DNA from: Sphingomonas sp. NFR15
Lineage (GTDB): Bacteria > Pseudomonadota > Alphaproteobacteria > Sphingomonadales > Sphingomonadaceae
Direction of reading: 5' to 3'
DNA: 64,000 nucleotides
Assembly (NCBI RefSeq): GCF_900103265.1
Contig: NZ_FMWX01000001.1
Coordinates: forward strand, 1,059,753 to 1,123,752
The position numbers and the translations under genes were made by a program. Position 1 is the first letter of the stretch. Every line of letters starts with the position of its first letter. A model generated the notes under the pieces. It had not been told where the DNA came from and searched no databases. It saw nothing but the letters and a program-made list of their open reading frames with translations. Below, piece after piece: positions 53,207 to 62,620 of this stretch.

Positions 53207-55513
53207 ATGCCCAAGCGTCCCAAACCCGGCCTGCCCACGCGCGAACAGGTTCTCGATTTCATCACCACCTCGCCCACGCCGGCGGGCAAGCGCGAGATCG
53301 CGCGCGCCTTCGGCCTGAGCGCGCAGGAGAAGATCGGCCTCAAGGCGCTGCTCAAGGACATGGCCGACGAAGGCCTGATCGACAGCGCGCCCGGCCGCGC
53401 CTTCCACAAGCTCGGCGGGCTGCCCAAGGTGACGGTGCTGCGCATCGCCGATGTCGATGACGGCGGCAACGTCTGGGCGGTGCCCGAGCGCTGGGAGGCA
53501 GAGACCCCCGCCCCCCGCCTGCGCGTACGCGAACGCAGGCACGGCACGTTCGCGGTGGGGGACCGCGTGCTGGCGCGCACCGAGGAAGCCGGCAGCGGCT
53601 GGATCGCGCATCCAATGAAGTCTCTAGCGCGTGGCGAGGAGATGATCCTTGGCGTGCTCCACGAGGAAGGCGGCAAGCTCTGGCTGCAAGGCGTCGAGAA
53701 GAAGGAACGCCGCGATTTCCAGGTGTCCGACGCGGGCGGCGCCCAACCCGGCGATCTCGTGCTGGCGGAGAAGGCCGGGCGCCCGCCCCGCATCACCGCG
53801 CGCGTCACCGAAATCCTCGGCGATCCCTTCGCGCCGCGCAGCTTCTCGATGATCGCGATCCACAAGCTCGGAATTCCAACAGCCTTCGCTCCCGAAGCGA
53901 TCGAGGAAGCGCATCGAGTCGCCGGGCTTCCGCTCGGTGAGGCGCGCGAAGATCTGCGCCACCTCCCGATCGTCGCAATCGATCCCGCCGACGCGCGCGA
54001 TCATGACGACGCGGTGTGGGCCGCGCCGGACGACGACCCCGCCAACCCCGACGGCTGGCAGGCGATCGTCGCGATCGCCGACGTCAGCTTCTACGTCCGC
54101 CCCGGCGGCGCACTCGACAAGGATGCGCGGCGGCGCGGCAACAGCGTCTATTTCCCCGACCGGGTCGTACCGATGCTGTCCGAGGAATTGTCGGCGGACA
54201 TCTGCTCGCTGAAGGAAGGCGTCGATCGCGCGGCGTTGGTCTGCCATCTGCGGATCGCCGAAAACGGCACGCTGCAAAGCTGGCGCTTCACGCGGGCGGC
54301 GATCCGGGTGGCGGCGAACATCGCCTATGAGGACGCGCAGGCGATCATCGACGACGCCGCTTCCTCCCCTCCCGCTTCGCGGGAGGGGTCGGGGGAGGGC
54401 CTGTCCCCGCAGACGGAGGCGAATGAGGACACGCCCTCCCCTAGCCCCTCCCGCAAGCGGGAGGGGGATTTGTTGCCAATCCTCACGCCGCTGTGGGGCT
54501 GCTGGCGCGCGCTGTCGAAAGCACGTGCCGCACGCGCGCCGCTCGATCTCGATCTGCCCGAACGGCGCGTGATGCTCGACGAAAAGGGGCGCATCCTCTC
54601 GGTCGCGCCGCGCGAGCGGCTCGACGCGCATATGCTGATCGAGGATTATATGATCGCCGCCAACGTCGCGGCCGCCAAGGCGCTCGAGGCGAAGAAAGCC
54701 CCGGTGATGTACCGCGTCCACGAGCCGCCCAGCCGCGAGAAGCTCGTCGCGCTGAAAGATTACCTCAAGACCTTCGGCGTCGAATTCGCGCTCGGCCAGG
54801 TGATCCGCCCGGCGACGTTCAATCACATCCTCGACAAGGTCGGCGAGGTGGATTTCCGCCCGCAGATCATGGAGCAGGTGCTGCGCACGCAGACGCAGGC
54901 CTATTACACGCCCGAGAACCACGGCCATTTCGGCCTCGCCCTCGGAAGCTATGCGCATTTCACCTCGCCGATCCGGCGCTATGCCGATCTGATCGTCCAC
55001 CGCGCGCTGGTCGACGCCTATAAGCTCGGGCCAGGCGGGCTGACCGAGGGCGAGGCGGCGGCGATGGAGAAGATCGGCCAGTCGATCTCGATGCTGGAGC
55101 GCCGCGCGATGGAGGCCGAGCGCGACACGATCGATCGCTATGTCGCCGCGTTCCTCGCGACGCGGATCGGCGAGATCGTCGATGTGCGCATCACCGGCGT
55201 CGCGAGCTTCGGCTTCTTCGCGACCGTCGAGGGGATCGGCGGCGACGGGCTGATGCCGGTGCGCGATCTGGGGCGCGAATATTTCCGCTACGACGAAGCC
55301 GGCCGCCGGCTGGTCGGCGAGGATAGCGGCACCGAATATGCGAGCGGCATGCGCCTGCGGCTGCGGCTCGCCGAATCGAATCCGGTATCGGGCGCGCTGC
55401 GCTTCGAAATGGTCGAGGGCGAGAGCCGCCCCGCCCCCGAGCCACGCCGCGACCGGGTCATCAAGCGGCGTGGCCGGCCCGCCAACATCCGCCATCAGGG
55501 CAAGCGGCGCTGA
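53207..55513 (+). CDS. rnr: Ribonuclease R with an in-frame palindromic-repeat insert
   Basis: A 768-aa 3'-5' exoribonuclease. An N-terminal winged helix and cold-shock domain (1-240) precede the RNB catalytic domain, whose Asp cluster is D259, D265, D267 and D268 (DPADARDHDD), then a C-terminal S1 domain and a basic tail. Residues about 387-420 are low-complexity Ser/Pro/Arg/Glu and are encoded by two hairpin repeats (54364-54468); see the finding. The frame stays open, so the enzyme is probably made with a surface loop. The stop overlaps the rsmE start by 1 bp. Confidence 0.93.
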   Translation: MPKRPKPGLPTREQVLDFITTSPTPAGKREIARAFGLSAQEKIGLKALLKDMADEGLIDSAPGRAFHKLGGLPKVTVLRIADVDDGGNVWAVPERWEAETPAPRLRVRERRHGTFAVGDRVLARTEEAGSGWIAHPMKSLARGEEMILGVLHEEGGKLWLQGVEKKERRDFQVSDAGGAQPGDLVLAEKAGRPPRITARVTEILGDPFAPRSFSMIAIHKLGIPTAFAPEAIEEAHRVAGLPLGEAREDLRHLPIVAIDPADARDHDDAVWAAPDDDPANPDGWQAIVAIADVSFYVRPGGALDKDARRRGNSVYFPDRVVPMLSEELSADICSLKEGVDRAALVCHLRIAENGTLQSWRFTRAAIRVAANIAYEDAQAIIDDAASSPPASREGSGEGLSPQTEANEDTPSPSPSRKREGDLLPILTPLWGCWRALSKARAARAPLDLDLPERRVMLDEKGRILSVAPRERLDAHMLIEDYMIAANVAAAKALEAKKAPVMYRVHEPPSREKLVALKDYLKTFGVEFALGQVIRPATFNHILDKVGEVDFRPQIMEQVLRTQTQAYYTPENHGHFGLALGSYAHFTSPIRRYADLIVHRALVDAYKLGPGGLTEGEAAAMEKIGQSISMLERRAMEAERDTIDRYVAAFLATRIGEIVDVRITGVASFGFFATVEGIGGDGLMPVRDLGREYFRYDEAGRRLVGEDSGTEYASGMRLRLRLAESNPVSGALRFEMVEGESRPAPEPRRDRVIKRRGRPANIRHQGKRR
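54364..54468. repeat. Palindromic element inside rnr, family B
   Basis: Two perfect 10-bp hairpins, CCCCTCCCGC / GCGGGAGGGG, at 54366-54388 (loop TTC) and 54445-54466 (loop AA). They are in inverted context: the flanking GGGGGAGGGC near 54391 and GCCCTCCCC near 54433 also pair. The element is about 105 bp, a multiple of three, and does not interrupt the reading frame. Confidence 0.75.
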
Positions 55514-56253
55514 TGGTGGCCACCCCAGCCTGGCCGCCGCAATCGACGCCGCGGCTGTTCGTCGAGCAGCCGCTCGGCCCCGGCCAGATCCGTATCGAGG
55601 GCGCGCAGGCGCATTATCTCGTCTCGGTGATGCGGACCAAGGTCGGCGATCCGGTCAAGCTGTTCGACGGCGTGTCGGGCGAGTGGCTCGGCGTGGCGAG
55701 CGTGGTCGGCAAGCGCGACCTGCTGCTCGACGTGACCGAGCGGCTGCGCGAGCGCGAGCATGTGCCCGATCTCTGGCTGTGCGCGGCGCCGCTCAAGAAG
55801 GGCCGGATCGACTGGCTGGTCGAAAAAGCGTGCGAACTCGGCGTTGCGCGGCTGATGCCGACGCTGACGCGGCGCACCGTGGTCGATCGGCTCAACCTCG
55901 AACGGCTGCGCGCGCATATGGTCGAGGCGGCCGAGCAATGCGGCCGCACCGCCGTGCCCAACCTCGCCGAGCCGGTGAAGCTCAGCGGCCTGCTGCGCGA
56001 CTGGCCCGAGGATCGCACCCTCTTCTTCGCCGACGAAGCCGGCGGCGTGCCCGCGCTGGGCGCGATGCGGGACGGCGGCACGGCGGCGGCGATCCTGATC
56101 GGCCCCGAGGGCGGCTTCGACGATGCCGAACGCGACGCGATCCGCGCGCTGCCGCAGGCGATCGGCGTGTCGCTCGGCCCGCGCATCCTGCGCGCCGACA
56201 CGGCGGCGGCGGCGGCAGTGAGTCTTTGGATGGCGGCGAAAGGGGATTGGTAG
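55513..56253 (+). CDS. rsmE: 16S rRNA (uracil1498-N3)-methyltransferase
   Basis: A 246-aa SPOUT-family enzyme that methylates U1498 in 16S rRNA. An N-terminal PUA-like domain (1-80) and a knotted C-terminal domain with GPEGGF (197-202) and LGPRILRADTA are present. The ATG overlaps the rnr stop (TGATG). Length is normal. Confidence 0.94.
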   Translation: MVATPAWPPQSTPRLFVEQPLGPGQIRIEGAQAHYLVSVMRTKVGDPVKLFDGVSGEWLGVASVVGKRDLLLDVTERLREREHVPDLWLCAAPLKKGRIDWLVEKACELGVARLMPTLTRRTVVDRLNLERLRAHMVEAAEQCGRTAVPNLAEPVKLSGLLRDWPEDRTLFFADEAGGVPALGAMRDGGTAAAILIGPEGGFDDAERDAIRALPQAIGVSLGPRILRADTAAAAAVSLWMAAKGDW

Positions 56254-56375
56254 TCGCGGCGAAGGCGCGTCCACGCGCCGCTGCGCGCAGCGCATCGCCG
56301 CGCCCGGCCGGCGGGTCGACGCGAAGCCCCGAACCCGACGGACGGCTTTGCCGTCGGCGCGTCACAGCTATATCC

Positions 56376-56401
56376 GTCACCCCAGCTTGCGATGGGGTGA
56401 C
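56376..56401. repeat. Palindromic repeat, family C
   Basis: GTCACCCC / GGGGTGAC around AGCTTGCGAT, followed by a partial second copy to about 56420. A GACGG / CCGTC hairpin lies at 56341-56355. No gene was seen in the 266 bp between rsmE and gshA. Confidence 0.6.
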
Positions 56402-56519
56402 GATGGTGGAGCTGGGGTGACAAGGGCGAACCCGTGCAACGATCGTGAGCAAAGAGGATTCTGTACCGCTCGTTTCACCCCCTCTAGCGCCTCCGCAATC
56501 GCGCCGCTAAGGCGCGGCG

Positions 56520-57893
56520 ATGAGCACCAAGACCGCCTCTTCCGCCAAGCATGCGGTCATCGAGCACCGCGACCAGTTGATCGCGAGCTTCGCGCGCGGC
56601 GAGAAGCCGAAGGACCGTTGGCGGATCGGTACCGAGCACGAGAAGTTCGTCTATGCGCTCCGCGATCATCATGCGCCGAGCTATGACGAGACGGGCGGCA
56701 TCCGCGATCTGCTGATGGGGCTCCAGCGCTTCGGCTGGGAGCCGGTGATCGAGAACGGCAACGTCATCGCGATGACCGGCGCGGACGGCAGCCTGAGCCT
56801 CGAACCGGCCGGGCAGTTCGAACTGTCAGGCGCGCCGCTCGACAATCTCCACCAGACCTGCGCCGAGACCGGCCGGCACCTCGAACAGGTCAAGACCGTC
56901 GGCGACGAGCTCGGCATCGGCTTCCTCGGACTCGGCATGTGGCCCGACAAGACCCGCGCCGAGCTGCCGATCATGCCCAAGGGCCGCTATGCAATCATGC
57001 TGCGCCACATGCCGCGCGTCGGCAGCATGGGGCTCGACATGATGCTGCGCACCTGCACCATCCAGGTCAACCTCGACTATGCGAGCGAGGCGGACATGGT
57101 GAAGAAGTTCCGGGTCGGCCTCGCGCTGCAACCGCTCGCGACGGCGCTGTTCGCCAATTCGCCGTTCACCGAAGGCAAGCCGAACGGCATGCTTTCGTAC
57201 CGCAGCCACATCTGGTCGGACACCGACCCGGCGCGCACCGGCATGCTGCCGTTCGTGTTCGAGGATGGCTTCGGCTACGAGCGTTATGCCGAATACGCGC
57301 TCGATGTGCCGATGTATTTCGTGTACCGTGAAGGCCGCTATATCGACGCGGCGGGTCTGTCGTTCCGCGACTTTCTCAAGGGCGAGCTGTCGGTACTGCC
57401 CGGCGAGTTGCCGACGATCGACGACTGGAACGATCACCTTTCGACCGCCTTCCCGGAGGTGCGGCTCAAGACCTTCCTCGAAATGCGCGGCGCCGATGGT
57501 GGCCCGTGGAGCCGGATCTGCGCGCTGCCGGCTTTGTGGGTCGGGCTGCTCTATGACGACGCGGCGCTCGATGCGGCGTGGGACGTGGTCAAGCACTGGA
57601 CGATGGACGAGCGCGAGACGCTGCGCGCGTCGGTGCCCAAGCTCGGCCTCGACGCGCCGATCGCGGGCGGCCGCAAGCTGCGCGACATCGCCGGCGCGGT
57701 GCTCGACATCGCGCATGGCGGCCTGTCGGCGCGGGCGCGGCTCGATGCCGGCGGCAGCAACGAGACTGGCTTCCTCGATCCGCTGCGCGAAGTCGTGCGC
57801 AGCGGCAAGGTGCCGGCCGAGGTGCTGCTGGAGAAATATCACGGCGCGTGGGGCGGTGACGTCAGCCGGGTGTATGAGGACATGAAGTTTTAG
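56520..57893 (+). CDS. gshA: Glutamate-cysteine ligase (plant/alphaproteobacterial type)
   Basis: A 457-aa enzyme for the first step of glutathione synthesis. The family blocks RIGTEHEKF, SLEPAGQFELSG and TCTIQVNLDY are all present, typical of the GCS2-like class found in plants and alphaproteobacteria. Length matches that class rather than the E. coli GshA. It follows rsmE. No ribosome-binding site is strong. Confidence 0.94.
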   Translation: MSTKTASSAKHAVIEHRDQLIASFARGEKPKDRWRIGTEHEKFVYALRDHHAPSYDETGGIRDLLMGLQRFGWEPVIENGNVIAMTGADGSLSLEPAGQFELSGAPLDNLHQTCAETGRHLEQVKTVGDELGIGFLGLGMWPDKTRAELPIMPKGRYAIMLRHMPRVGSMGLDMMLRTCTIQVNLDYASEADMVKKFRVGLALQPLATALFANSPFTEGKPNGMLSYRSHIWSDTDPARTGMLPFVFEDGFGYERYAEYALDVPMYFVYREGRYIDAAGLSFRDFLKGELSVLPGELPTIDDWNDHLSTAFPEVRLKTFLEMRGADGGPWSRICALPALWVGLLYDDAALDAAWDVVKHWTMDERETLRASVPKLGLDAPIAGGRKLRDIAGAVLDIAHGGLSARARLDAGGSNETGFLDPLREVVRSGKVPAEVLLEKYHGAWGGDVSRVYEDMKF

Positions 57894-57915
57894 CGCTGAC
57901 GTACCGCTACGTAGA

Positions 57916-57995
57916 CCGTTCGCACTGAGCTTCTCGAAGTGCGTTTGGGACGCGCTGGGCTCGCCACGCGTCCTTCGACAGGCTCAGGACGAACT
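57916..57995. repeat. REP-type inverted pair, family A
   Basis: Units CGCACT / AGTGCG (around GAGCTTCTCGA) and CGTCCT / AGGACG (around TCGACAGGCTC). It lies between convergent gshA and the membrane methyltransferase. Confidence 0.7.
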
Positions 57996-58012
57996 GGAGG
58001 GATGAGCGCCGT

Positions 58013-59308
58013 TCATCGCTTACCCGTCACCCACCCGAAAAAGCGCGGCACCATGCCGTTGCGGGCCATCCATTCCGAATAGGCGCGATACTCCGGGTCT
58101 AGGCCGAGATGGCGTTCTTCGGTCCTGGCGCGCCAATAATAAACGCCCGCCGTCGCCGCCATCAACCCGGTCGCGCGAACCGAATCCAGCCATGAGCCGG
58201 TCGTCAGGAACGGCAGCGTCGAGATGAACCAGAACAGGTTCTTCGACAGATAGGCCGGATGCCGCGAGAAGCGATACGGCCCGTGCGTGAGGATGCCGCG
58301 ATGCGTGAGGTTGGAGAAGCGCAGGCCGAACGCCACCGTCGCCCAGGCGTAGATCGCGGTCAGCCCGACCAGCACCGCACCGGTTGCGGCGAGCAGGATC
58401 GGATGGCCCGCGAGCCAGACCGTCCAGCCATCGGGACCGCGCGTGCCGGGATGGTAATCGAGCACCCCGCCATCCGCCATCAGCACGAACGGCGGATAGC
58501 AGATCAGCGCCGCCATCCACGCCGCCGCGAACGGATTGGCGCTGCGGATATGCGAATCGAGCGGCCGCAGCGTCAGAATATAGCCAACGGTCGCGAAGGC
58601 GACATCGACCACGAACATGAAGGTGATGAGCCAATTGGCAAGCGCGACCGGATCGTGGAGGATCAGGCTGGTATCGGCGCGAACGAAGTCGCCGAAGCCC
58701 GGCGGGACGATCGCGAGCATGAAGGCGAGAAAGAAGCCCTTCACCGCCCAGGCGCGCACATGGCCGTAGATCGCCTCACGGTCGACCTGCTCGTCGAGGC
58801 CCATCAGCCACGCACCGAGCGCCCAGGCGCCATCCCTCGGCTCGACGAGATGACGATCGAGCCACAGCACATACGGGATCGACATGACGAACAGAACCGG
58901 CGCGACGACGCCGAGGCACCACATCGCGAAGCTATAATCTTCCTGCCAGTAGAAGCGCTCCAGCCCGTAGATCACGCCGATCCCCGCCCAGGTGAGCCAC
59001 AGACCGGCAAGCTTGGTCAGGCTGATCTCATAGGTGGCGCGCAGCGGTTTCGCGGTCGACCAGTCGATCCCCGTCGACGGGTTGCGGTGGACCTTGTCCA
59101 CGAGCAGCGACCACAGCACCATCGGCAGCCCGCACGCGACCACGTTGATGAGCGCCGAATAGGGTCCGTCCATGCCATAGGCGCGCGCGACCGCCACCCA
59201 CGAGAGCAGTCCGGCGAGTCCCGCGAGTCCGCTACCGCCGCTCACCGCCGATCGCGGGCGGGTGTCGGAGGCGCGCGTGACGGGCGCGAGGACGGTATTG
59301 TGGAGCAT
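58013..59308 (-). CDS. Integral membrane methyltransferase (ICMT/phospholipid methyltransferase type)
   Basis: A 431-aa polytopic protein with about ten hydrophobic segments. The C-terminal 110 residues match isoprenylcysteine/phospholipid methyltransferases: GPYRFSRHPAYLSKNLFW followed by EERHLGLDPEYRAYSEW. ATG 59308 has GGAT upstream; the longer frame covers the tRNA gene and is rejected. The substrate, a lipid or isoprenoid-linked group, is unknown. The N-terminal 300 residues have no recognised domain. Confidence 0.75.
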   Translation of the reverse strand: MLHNTVLAPVTRASDTRPRSAVSGGSGLAGLAGLLSWVAVARAYGMDGPYSALINVVACGLPMVLWSLLVDKVHRNPSTGIDWSTAKPLRATYEISLTKLAGLWLTWAGIGVIYGLERFYWQEDYSFAMWCLGVVAPVLFVMSIPYVLWLDRHLVEPRDGAWALGAWLMGLDEQVDREAIYGHVRAWAVKGFFLAFMLAIVPPGFGDFVRADTSLILHDPVALANWLITFMFVVDVAFATVGYILTLRPLDSHIRSANPFAAAWMAALICYPPFVLMADGGVLDYHPGTRGPDGWTVWLAGHPILLAATGAVLVGLTAIYAWATVAFGLRFSNLTHRGILTHGPYRFSRHPAYLSKNLFWFISTLPFLTTGSWLDSVRATGLMAATAGVYYWRARTEERHLGLDPEYRAYSEWMARNGMVPRFFGWVTGKR

Positions 59309-59406
59309 ACCAATCCGTAGCGCGCGAGTGGTTAGCCAAGCGTGAAGGAAACCGCAGGCGGTTGGTCTTGCGCGCGGGGCGGCTTGCCGGTATCTCCCGC
59401 CACAAC

Positions 59407-59480
59407 GCGGGTATAGCACAATGGTAGTGCAGCAGCCTTCCAAGCTGAATACACGGGTTCGATTCCCGTTACCCGCTCCA
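59407..59480 (+). tRNA. tRNA-Gly (anticodon TCC)
   Basis: A complete cloverleaf: acceptor GCGGGTA / TACCCGC, D arm GCAC / GTGC, anticodon loop CTTCCAA with TCC at 59439-59441, T arm with GGGTTCGATTCCC, discriminator T and encoded CCA (59478-59480). It lies between the divergent membrane methyltransferase gene and mtnB. Confidence 0.96.
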
Positions 59481-59503
59481 CCCTTTCCGGTAGAGCCAAT
59501 CTT

Positions 59504-60121
59504 ATGACCGCCATCTCCTTCCCCGAGGCGAGGCGGCAGATCGTTGCGGTCGGGCGCTGGCTCGACGGCAAGGGCTGGGCACCGGCGACCTCGGGCAATT
59601 ACTCGGTGCGGCTCGACGATGGCAGCATCGCCGTCACCGTGTCGGGACGGCACAAGGGCCGGTTGGGCGAAGACGACGTGATGCGGGTCTCTGCCGAGGG
59701 CGCGTCGCTCGACGGCAAGAAACCCTCCGCGGAGACCGCACTGCACCTGGCGATCTACCGGCTGTTCCCGGACGCAGGCGCGGTGCTGCACAGCCACAGC
59801 CCGGACAGCGTGGGGCTGAGCCGGGCCGTGCGTGGCGATAGTTTCACCTTCACGGGGCACGAAATGCTTAAGGCGCTGCCGGGCAACCCCACCCATGACG
59901 CCTCGGTGCGTCTCCCGATCGTAGACAACAGCCAGGACATGGCGATGATCGACGCCGCGATCGCGCCCGCGCTGCTGGCGCCCGGCGCGCCGCCCGCCTA
60001 TCTTATTCGCGGCCACGGCCTTTACGGCTGGGGCCGTGACATGGCGGAGGCGGAGCGCGTGATCGAGGCGATCGAGTTCATGGTCGCGACCGAGCGTGCC
60101 GAGAGGAGTTTCAGCGCATGA
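59504..60121 (+). CDS. mtnB: Methylthioribulose-1-phosphate dehydratase
   Basis: A 205-aa class-II aldolase-fold enzyme of the methionine salvage pathway. It dehydrates 5-methylthioribulose 1-phosphate. Zinc ligands H96 and H98 (LHSHSPDS) and a C-terminal RGHG histidine, with acid E77, are present. Its stop overlaps the mtnD start (ATGA), so they are co-translated. Confidence 0.95.
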   Translation: MTAISFPEARRQIVAVGRWLDGKGWAPATSGNYSVRLDDGSIAVTVSGRHKGRLGEDDVMRVSAEGASLDGKKPSAETALHLAIYRLFPDAGAVLHSHSPDSVGLSRAVRGDSFTFTGHEMLKALPGNPTHDASVRLPIVDNSQDMAMIDAAIAPALLAPGAPPAYLIRGHGLYGWGRDMAEAERVIEAIEFMVATERAERSFSA

Positions 60122-60657
60122 GCCGCTTGCAGGTGTTCGACGAAGCCGATGGCGCCACCGCGCTGATCGATATCACCGATGGCGACCAAATCGCCGCCGA
60201 ACTCGCGCCAGTCGGCGTGCGGTTCGAACGCTGGGCGACGCGCGAGATCGGGTCGGCCGACGTCGTCGACGCCTATGCGCCCGAGATCGCGCGGCTCAAG
60301 GCAGAGGGTGGCTATTTGTCGGTCGATACGATCACGATGACGTCGGATCACCCCGAACGCGCCACGCTGCGGCAAAAATTCCTGTCCGAACACACCCACG
60401 GCGAGGACGAGGTGCGCTTCTTCGTCGCCGGCGAAGGGCTGTTCACGCTCCACGCCGCGGGCCGCGTGTTCAACATGCTCTGCACGCAGGGCGATCTGAT
60501 CTCGGTGCCGGCGGGGATGCCGCATTGGTTCGACATGGGGCCGAGCCCCAGCTTCACCGCGATCCGGCTGTTCCGCAATCCCGACGGATGGATCGCGCGC
60601 TTCACCGGCGATGCCATCGCCGACCGCTTCCCCCGCCACGAACCGGCCGCCGCGTGA
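60118..60657 (+). CDS. mtnD: Acireductone dioxygenase
   Basis: A 179-aa cupin enzyme that cleaves acireductone to the methionine precursor keto acid. Metal ligands H92, H94 and E98 (HTHGEDE) and a later His (GMPHWF) are visible. The ATG overlaps mtnB; the stop overlaps the mtnC GTG start. Fe or Ni determines the product by family knowledge. Confidence 0.95.
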   Translation: MSRLQVFDEADGATALIDITDGDQIAAELAPVGVRFERWATREIGSADVVDAYAPEIARLKAEGGYLSVDTITMTSDHPERATLRQKFLSEHTHGEDEVRFFVAGEGLFTLHAAGRVFNMLCTQGDLISVPAGMPHWFDMGPSPSFTAIRLFRNPDGWIARFTGDAIADRFPRHEPAAA

Positions 60658-61301
60658 AGGCGATCCTCACCGATATCGAGGGGACGACGACGAGCCTGTC
60701 GTTCGTGGCGGACGTGCTGTTCCCCTACGCCCGCGCGCATCTGCCGGCCTATGTCGTCGCGCACCCGCAGGAGACCGCGCCGATCCTTGCCGATGTCGCG
60801 GCCGCCGAGCCCGGCGATCCGATCGCGACCTTGCTGCGCTGGATCGACGAGGATCGCAAGGCGACCCCGCTCAAGACGGTGCAGGGAATGATCTGGGCGG
60901 ACGGCTATGCGAGCGGTGCGTTCACCGGCCATGTTTATGCCGATGCGGTGGCGGCGTTGCGGCGCTGGCATGCGGCTGGGGTGGCGCTCCACGTGTTTTC
61001 GTCCGGCTCGGTCGCCGCGCAGAAACTGCTGTTCGGGCATAGCGACGCGGGCGACCTGACGCCGCTGTTCTCGGGCCATTTCGATACGACGACGGGGGCG
61101 AAGCGCGAGGCAGCCTCCTACCTCAAGATCGCCGGGGCGATCGGCGTGCCGGCGGGCGACGTGCTGTTCCTGTCCGATACGCCCGAGGAAATCGCCGCCG
61201 CGCGGGACGCGGGCATGCAGGCGCTGCGGATCGCGCGCGACGGCGGTGGCGGCGACATCGCGACGTTTGACGAGATACTCATACCCGAGACCCAACCCTG
61301 A
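60654..61301 (+). CDS. mtnC: Enolase-phosphatase E1
   Basis: A 215-aa HAD-family enzyme that enolises and dephosphorylates the diketo-phosphate intermediate. The motif DIEGTTTS supplies D7 and E9, then FSSGSVAAQ and FLSDTPEE. It starts with GTG overlapping the mtnD stop (GTGA). A REP pair separates it from mtnA. Confidence 0.95.
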   Translation: MKAILTDIEGTTTSLSFVADVLFPYARAHLPAYVVAHPQETAPILADVAAAEPGDPIATLLRWIDEDRKATPLKTVQGMIWADGYASGAFTGHVYADAVAALRRWHAAGVALHVFSSGSVAAQKLLFGHSDAGDLTPLFSGHFDTTTGAKREAASYLKIAGAIGVPAGDVLFLSDTPEEIAAARDAGMQALRIARDGGGGDIATFDEILIPETQP

Positions 61302-61302
61302 A

Positions 61303-61366
61303 CCGTTCGTGTCGAGCGAAGTCGAGGCACCTGCGCGTGTCCCTCGACTTCGCTCGGGACGAACGG
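61303..61366. repeat. REP-type inverted pair inside the mtn cluster, family A
   Basis: Units with arms GTGTC / GGCAC (around GAGCGAAGTCGA) and GTCCC / GGGAC (around TCGACTTCGCTC), bounded by CCGTTCG and CGAACGG. It lies between mtnC and mtnA. Confidence 0.75.
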
Positions 61367-61385
61367 ACGTGAGAGCCAGAGCGAC

Positions 61386-62417
61386 ATGATCCTCGAAAAC
61401 ACCCACCAACGCTCGATCGCCCGCACCGCCGACGGCAAGGGCGCGCGCATCCTCGACCAGCGGCGGTTGCCGTGGGAAATCGTGTGGGTCGAGCTCCGCT
61501 CGGCGCGCGATGCCGAGGTGGCGATCCGCGAGATGTGGACTCGCGGCGCGCCGCTGATCGGCGCGACCGCCGCCTATGGCCTGGCGATGGCGCTGGCCGA
61601 GGATGGATCGGACGCAGCGCTGGATGCGGCCTATACCTTGCTCGCCGAAGCCCGGCCGACCGCAGTCAACCTGCGCTGGGCGCTCGATCAGGTCGCGGCG
61701 GCAGTGCGCCCGCTCGCGCCGGCCGAGCGGGCGCAAGCCGCGTTCGCGCGCGCCGACGCGATCTGCGACGAGGATGTCGCGCTCAACAAGGCGATCGGCG
61801 AGCACGGCCTCGCGCTGCTGCGCGATCTGCACGCCAAGCACCCGGATCGGCCGCTCAACATCCTCACGCATTGCAACGCCGGCTGGCTCGCGACGGTCGA
61901 TTACGGCACCGCCACCGCGCCGATCTATCTCGCGCATGATGCGGGCATTCCGGTCCATGTCTGGGTCGATGAAACCCGCCCGCGCAACCAGGGCGCTTTG
62001 CTCACCGCGTTTGAACTGGCCGGGCACGGCGTGCCGCACACCGTCATCGCCGACAATGCCGGCGGGCATCTGATGATGCGCGGCCAGGTCGATGCGGTGA
62101 TCGTCGGCACCGACCGCGTGACCGCGAACGGCGACGTCTGCAACAAGATCGGCACCTATCTGAAGGCGCTCGCCGCGCACGACAACGCCGTGCCGTTCTA
62201 CGTCGCGCTGCCCTACACCACCTTCGACGCGTCCACCGCGACCGGTGCGGACATCCCGATCGAGGAGCGCAGCGGCGACGAGGTGACTCACGTCGCGGGT
62301 CGAGGTGGAAATATTCGGGTGACGGCTTCGAGCGCTGCGAACCCAGCGTTCGACGTGACTCCGGCGCGGCTGGTGAGCGGGTATCTAACGGAGCGAGGTT
62401 TACTCGACCGGATTTGA
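61386..62417 (+). CDS. mtnA: S-methyl-5-thioribose-1-phosphate isomerase
   Basis: A 343-aa enzyme of methionine salvage that converts 5-methylthioribose 1-phosphate to the ribulose form, supplying mtnB. The catalytic pair is C163 (THCNAGW) and D243 (GTDRVTANGD). Length is normal. It is 84 bp after mtnC, with a REP pair between, so transcription could be continuous. Confidence 0.96.
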   Translation: MILENTHQRSIARTADGKGARILDQRRLPWEIVWVELRSARDAEVAIREMWTRGAPLIGATAAYGLAMALAEDGSDAALDAAYTLLAEARPTAVNLRWALDQVAAAVRPLAPAERAQAAFARADAICDEDVALNKAIGEHGLALLRDLHAKHPDRPLNILTHCNAGWLATVDYGTATAPIYLAHDAGIPVHVWVDETRPRNQGALLTAFELAGHGVPHTVIADNAGGHLMMRGQVDAVIVGTDRVTANGDVCNKIGTYLKALAAHDNAVPFYVALPYTTFDASTATGADIPIEERSGDEVTHVAGRGGNIRVTASSAANPAFDVTPARLVSGYLTERGLLDRI

Positions 62418-62449
62418 CGGGCGAGCATCACCCTCACCCTCACCCTTCC

Positions 62450-62582
62450 CACTCGCCCTCGGCTCGCGGGCCCCTTCCCTCTCCCAATGGGAGAGGGAGG
62501 GAGGAGCGAAGCGACGGAAGGGTGAGGGCGACGGGGTCGAGCCGGTTGCCCGACGGGAAAAGACCCCAGCTTGCGCTGGGGT
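62450..62582. repeat. Palindromic repeats after mtnA (B-like and C-like)
   Basis: CCCTCTCCC / GGGAGAGGG around AAT near 62477-62498 with outer CACCCTTCC / GGAAGGGTG arms; then ACCCCAGC / GCTGGGGT (62563-62582), like the copy near 56376. The 203 bp between mtnA and the phosphoesterase hold no gene. Confidence 0.6.
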
Positions 62583-62620
62583 GACGTATGTGATTGGCGG
62601 CCGAGGGTTGCGGCGAAACC

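Noticed and set aside
54361..54475. CRISPR-like or phage insertion in rnr
   Set aside because: Only two palindromic units without regular spacers or integrase; it fits a REP-type element.
59309..60016. N-terminal extension of the membrane methyltransferase across the tRNA gene
   Set aside because: It would run through tRNA-Gly and mtnB in antisense; the start at 59308 fits the first membrane segment.
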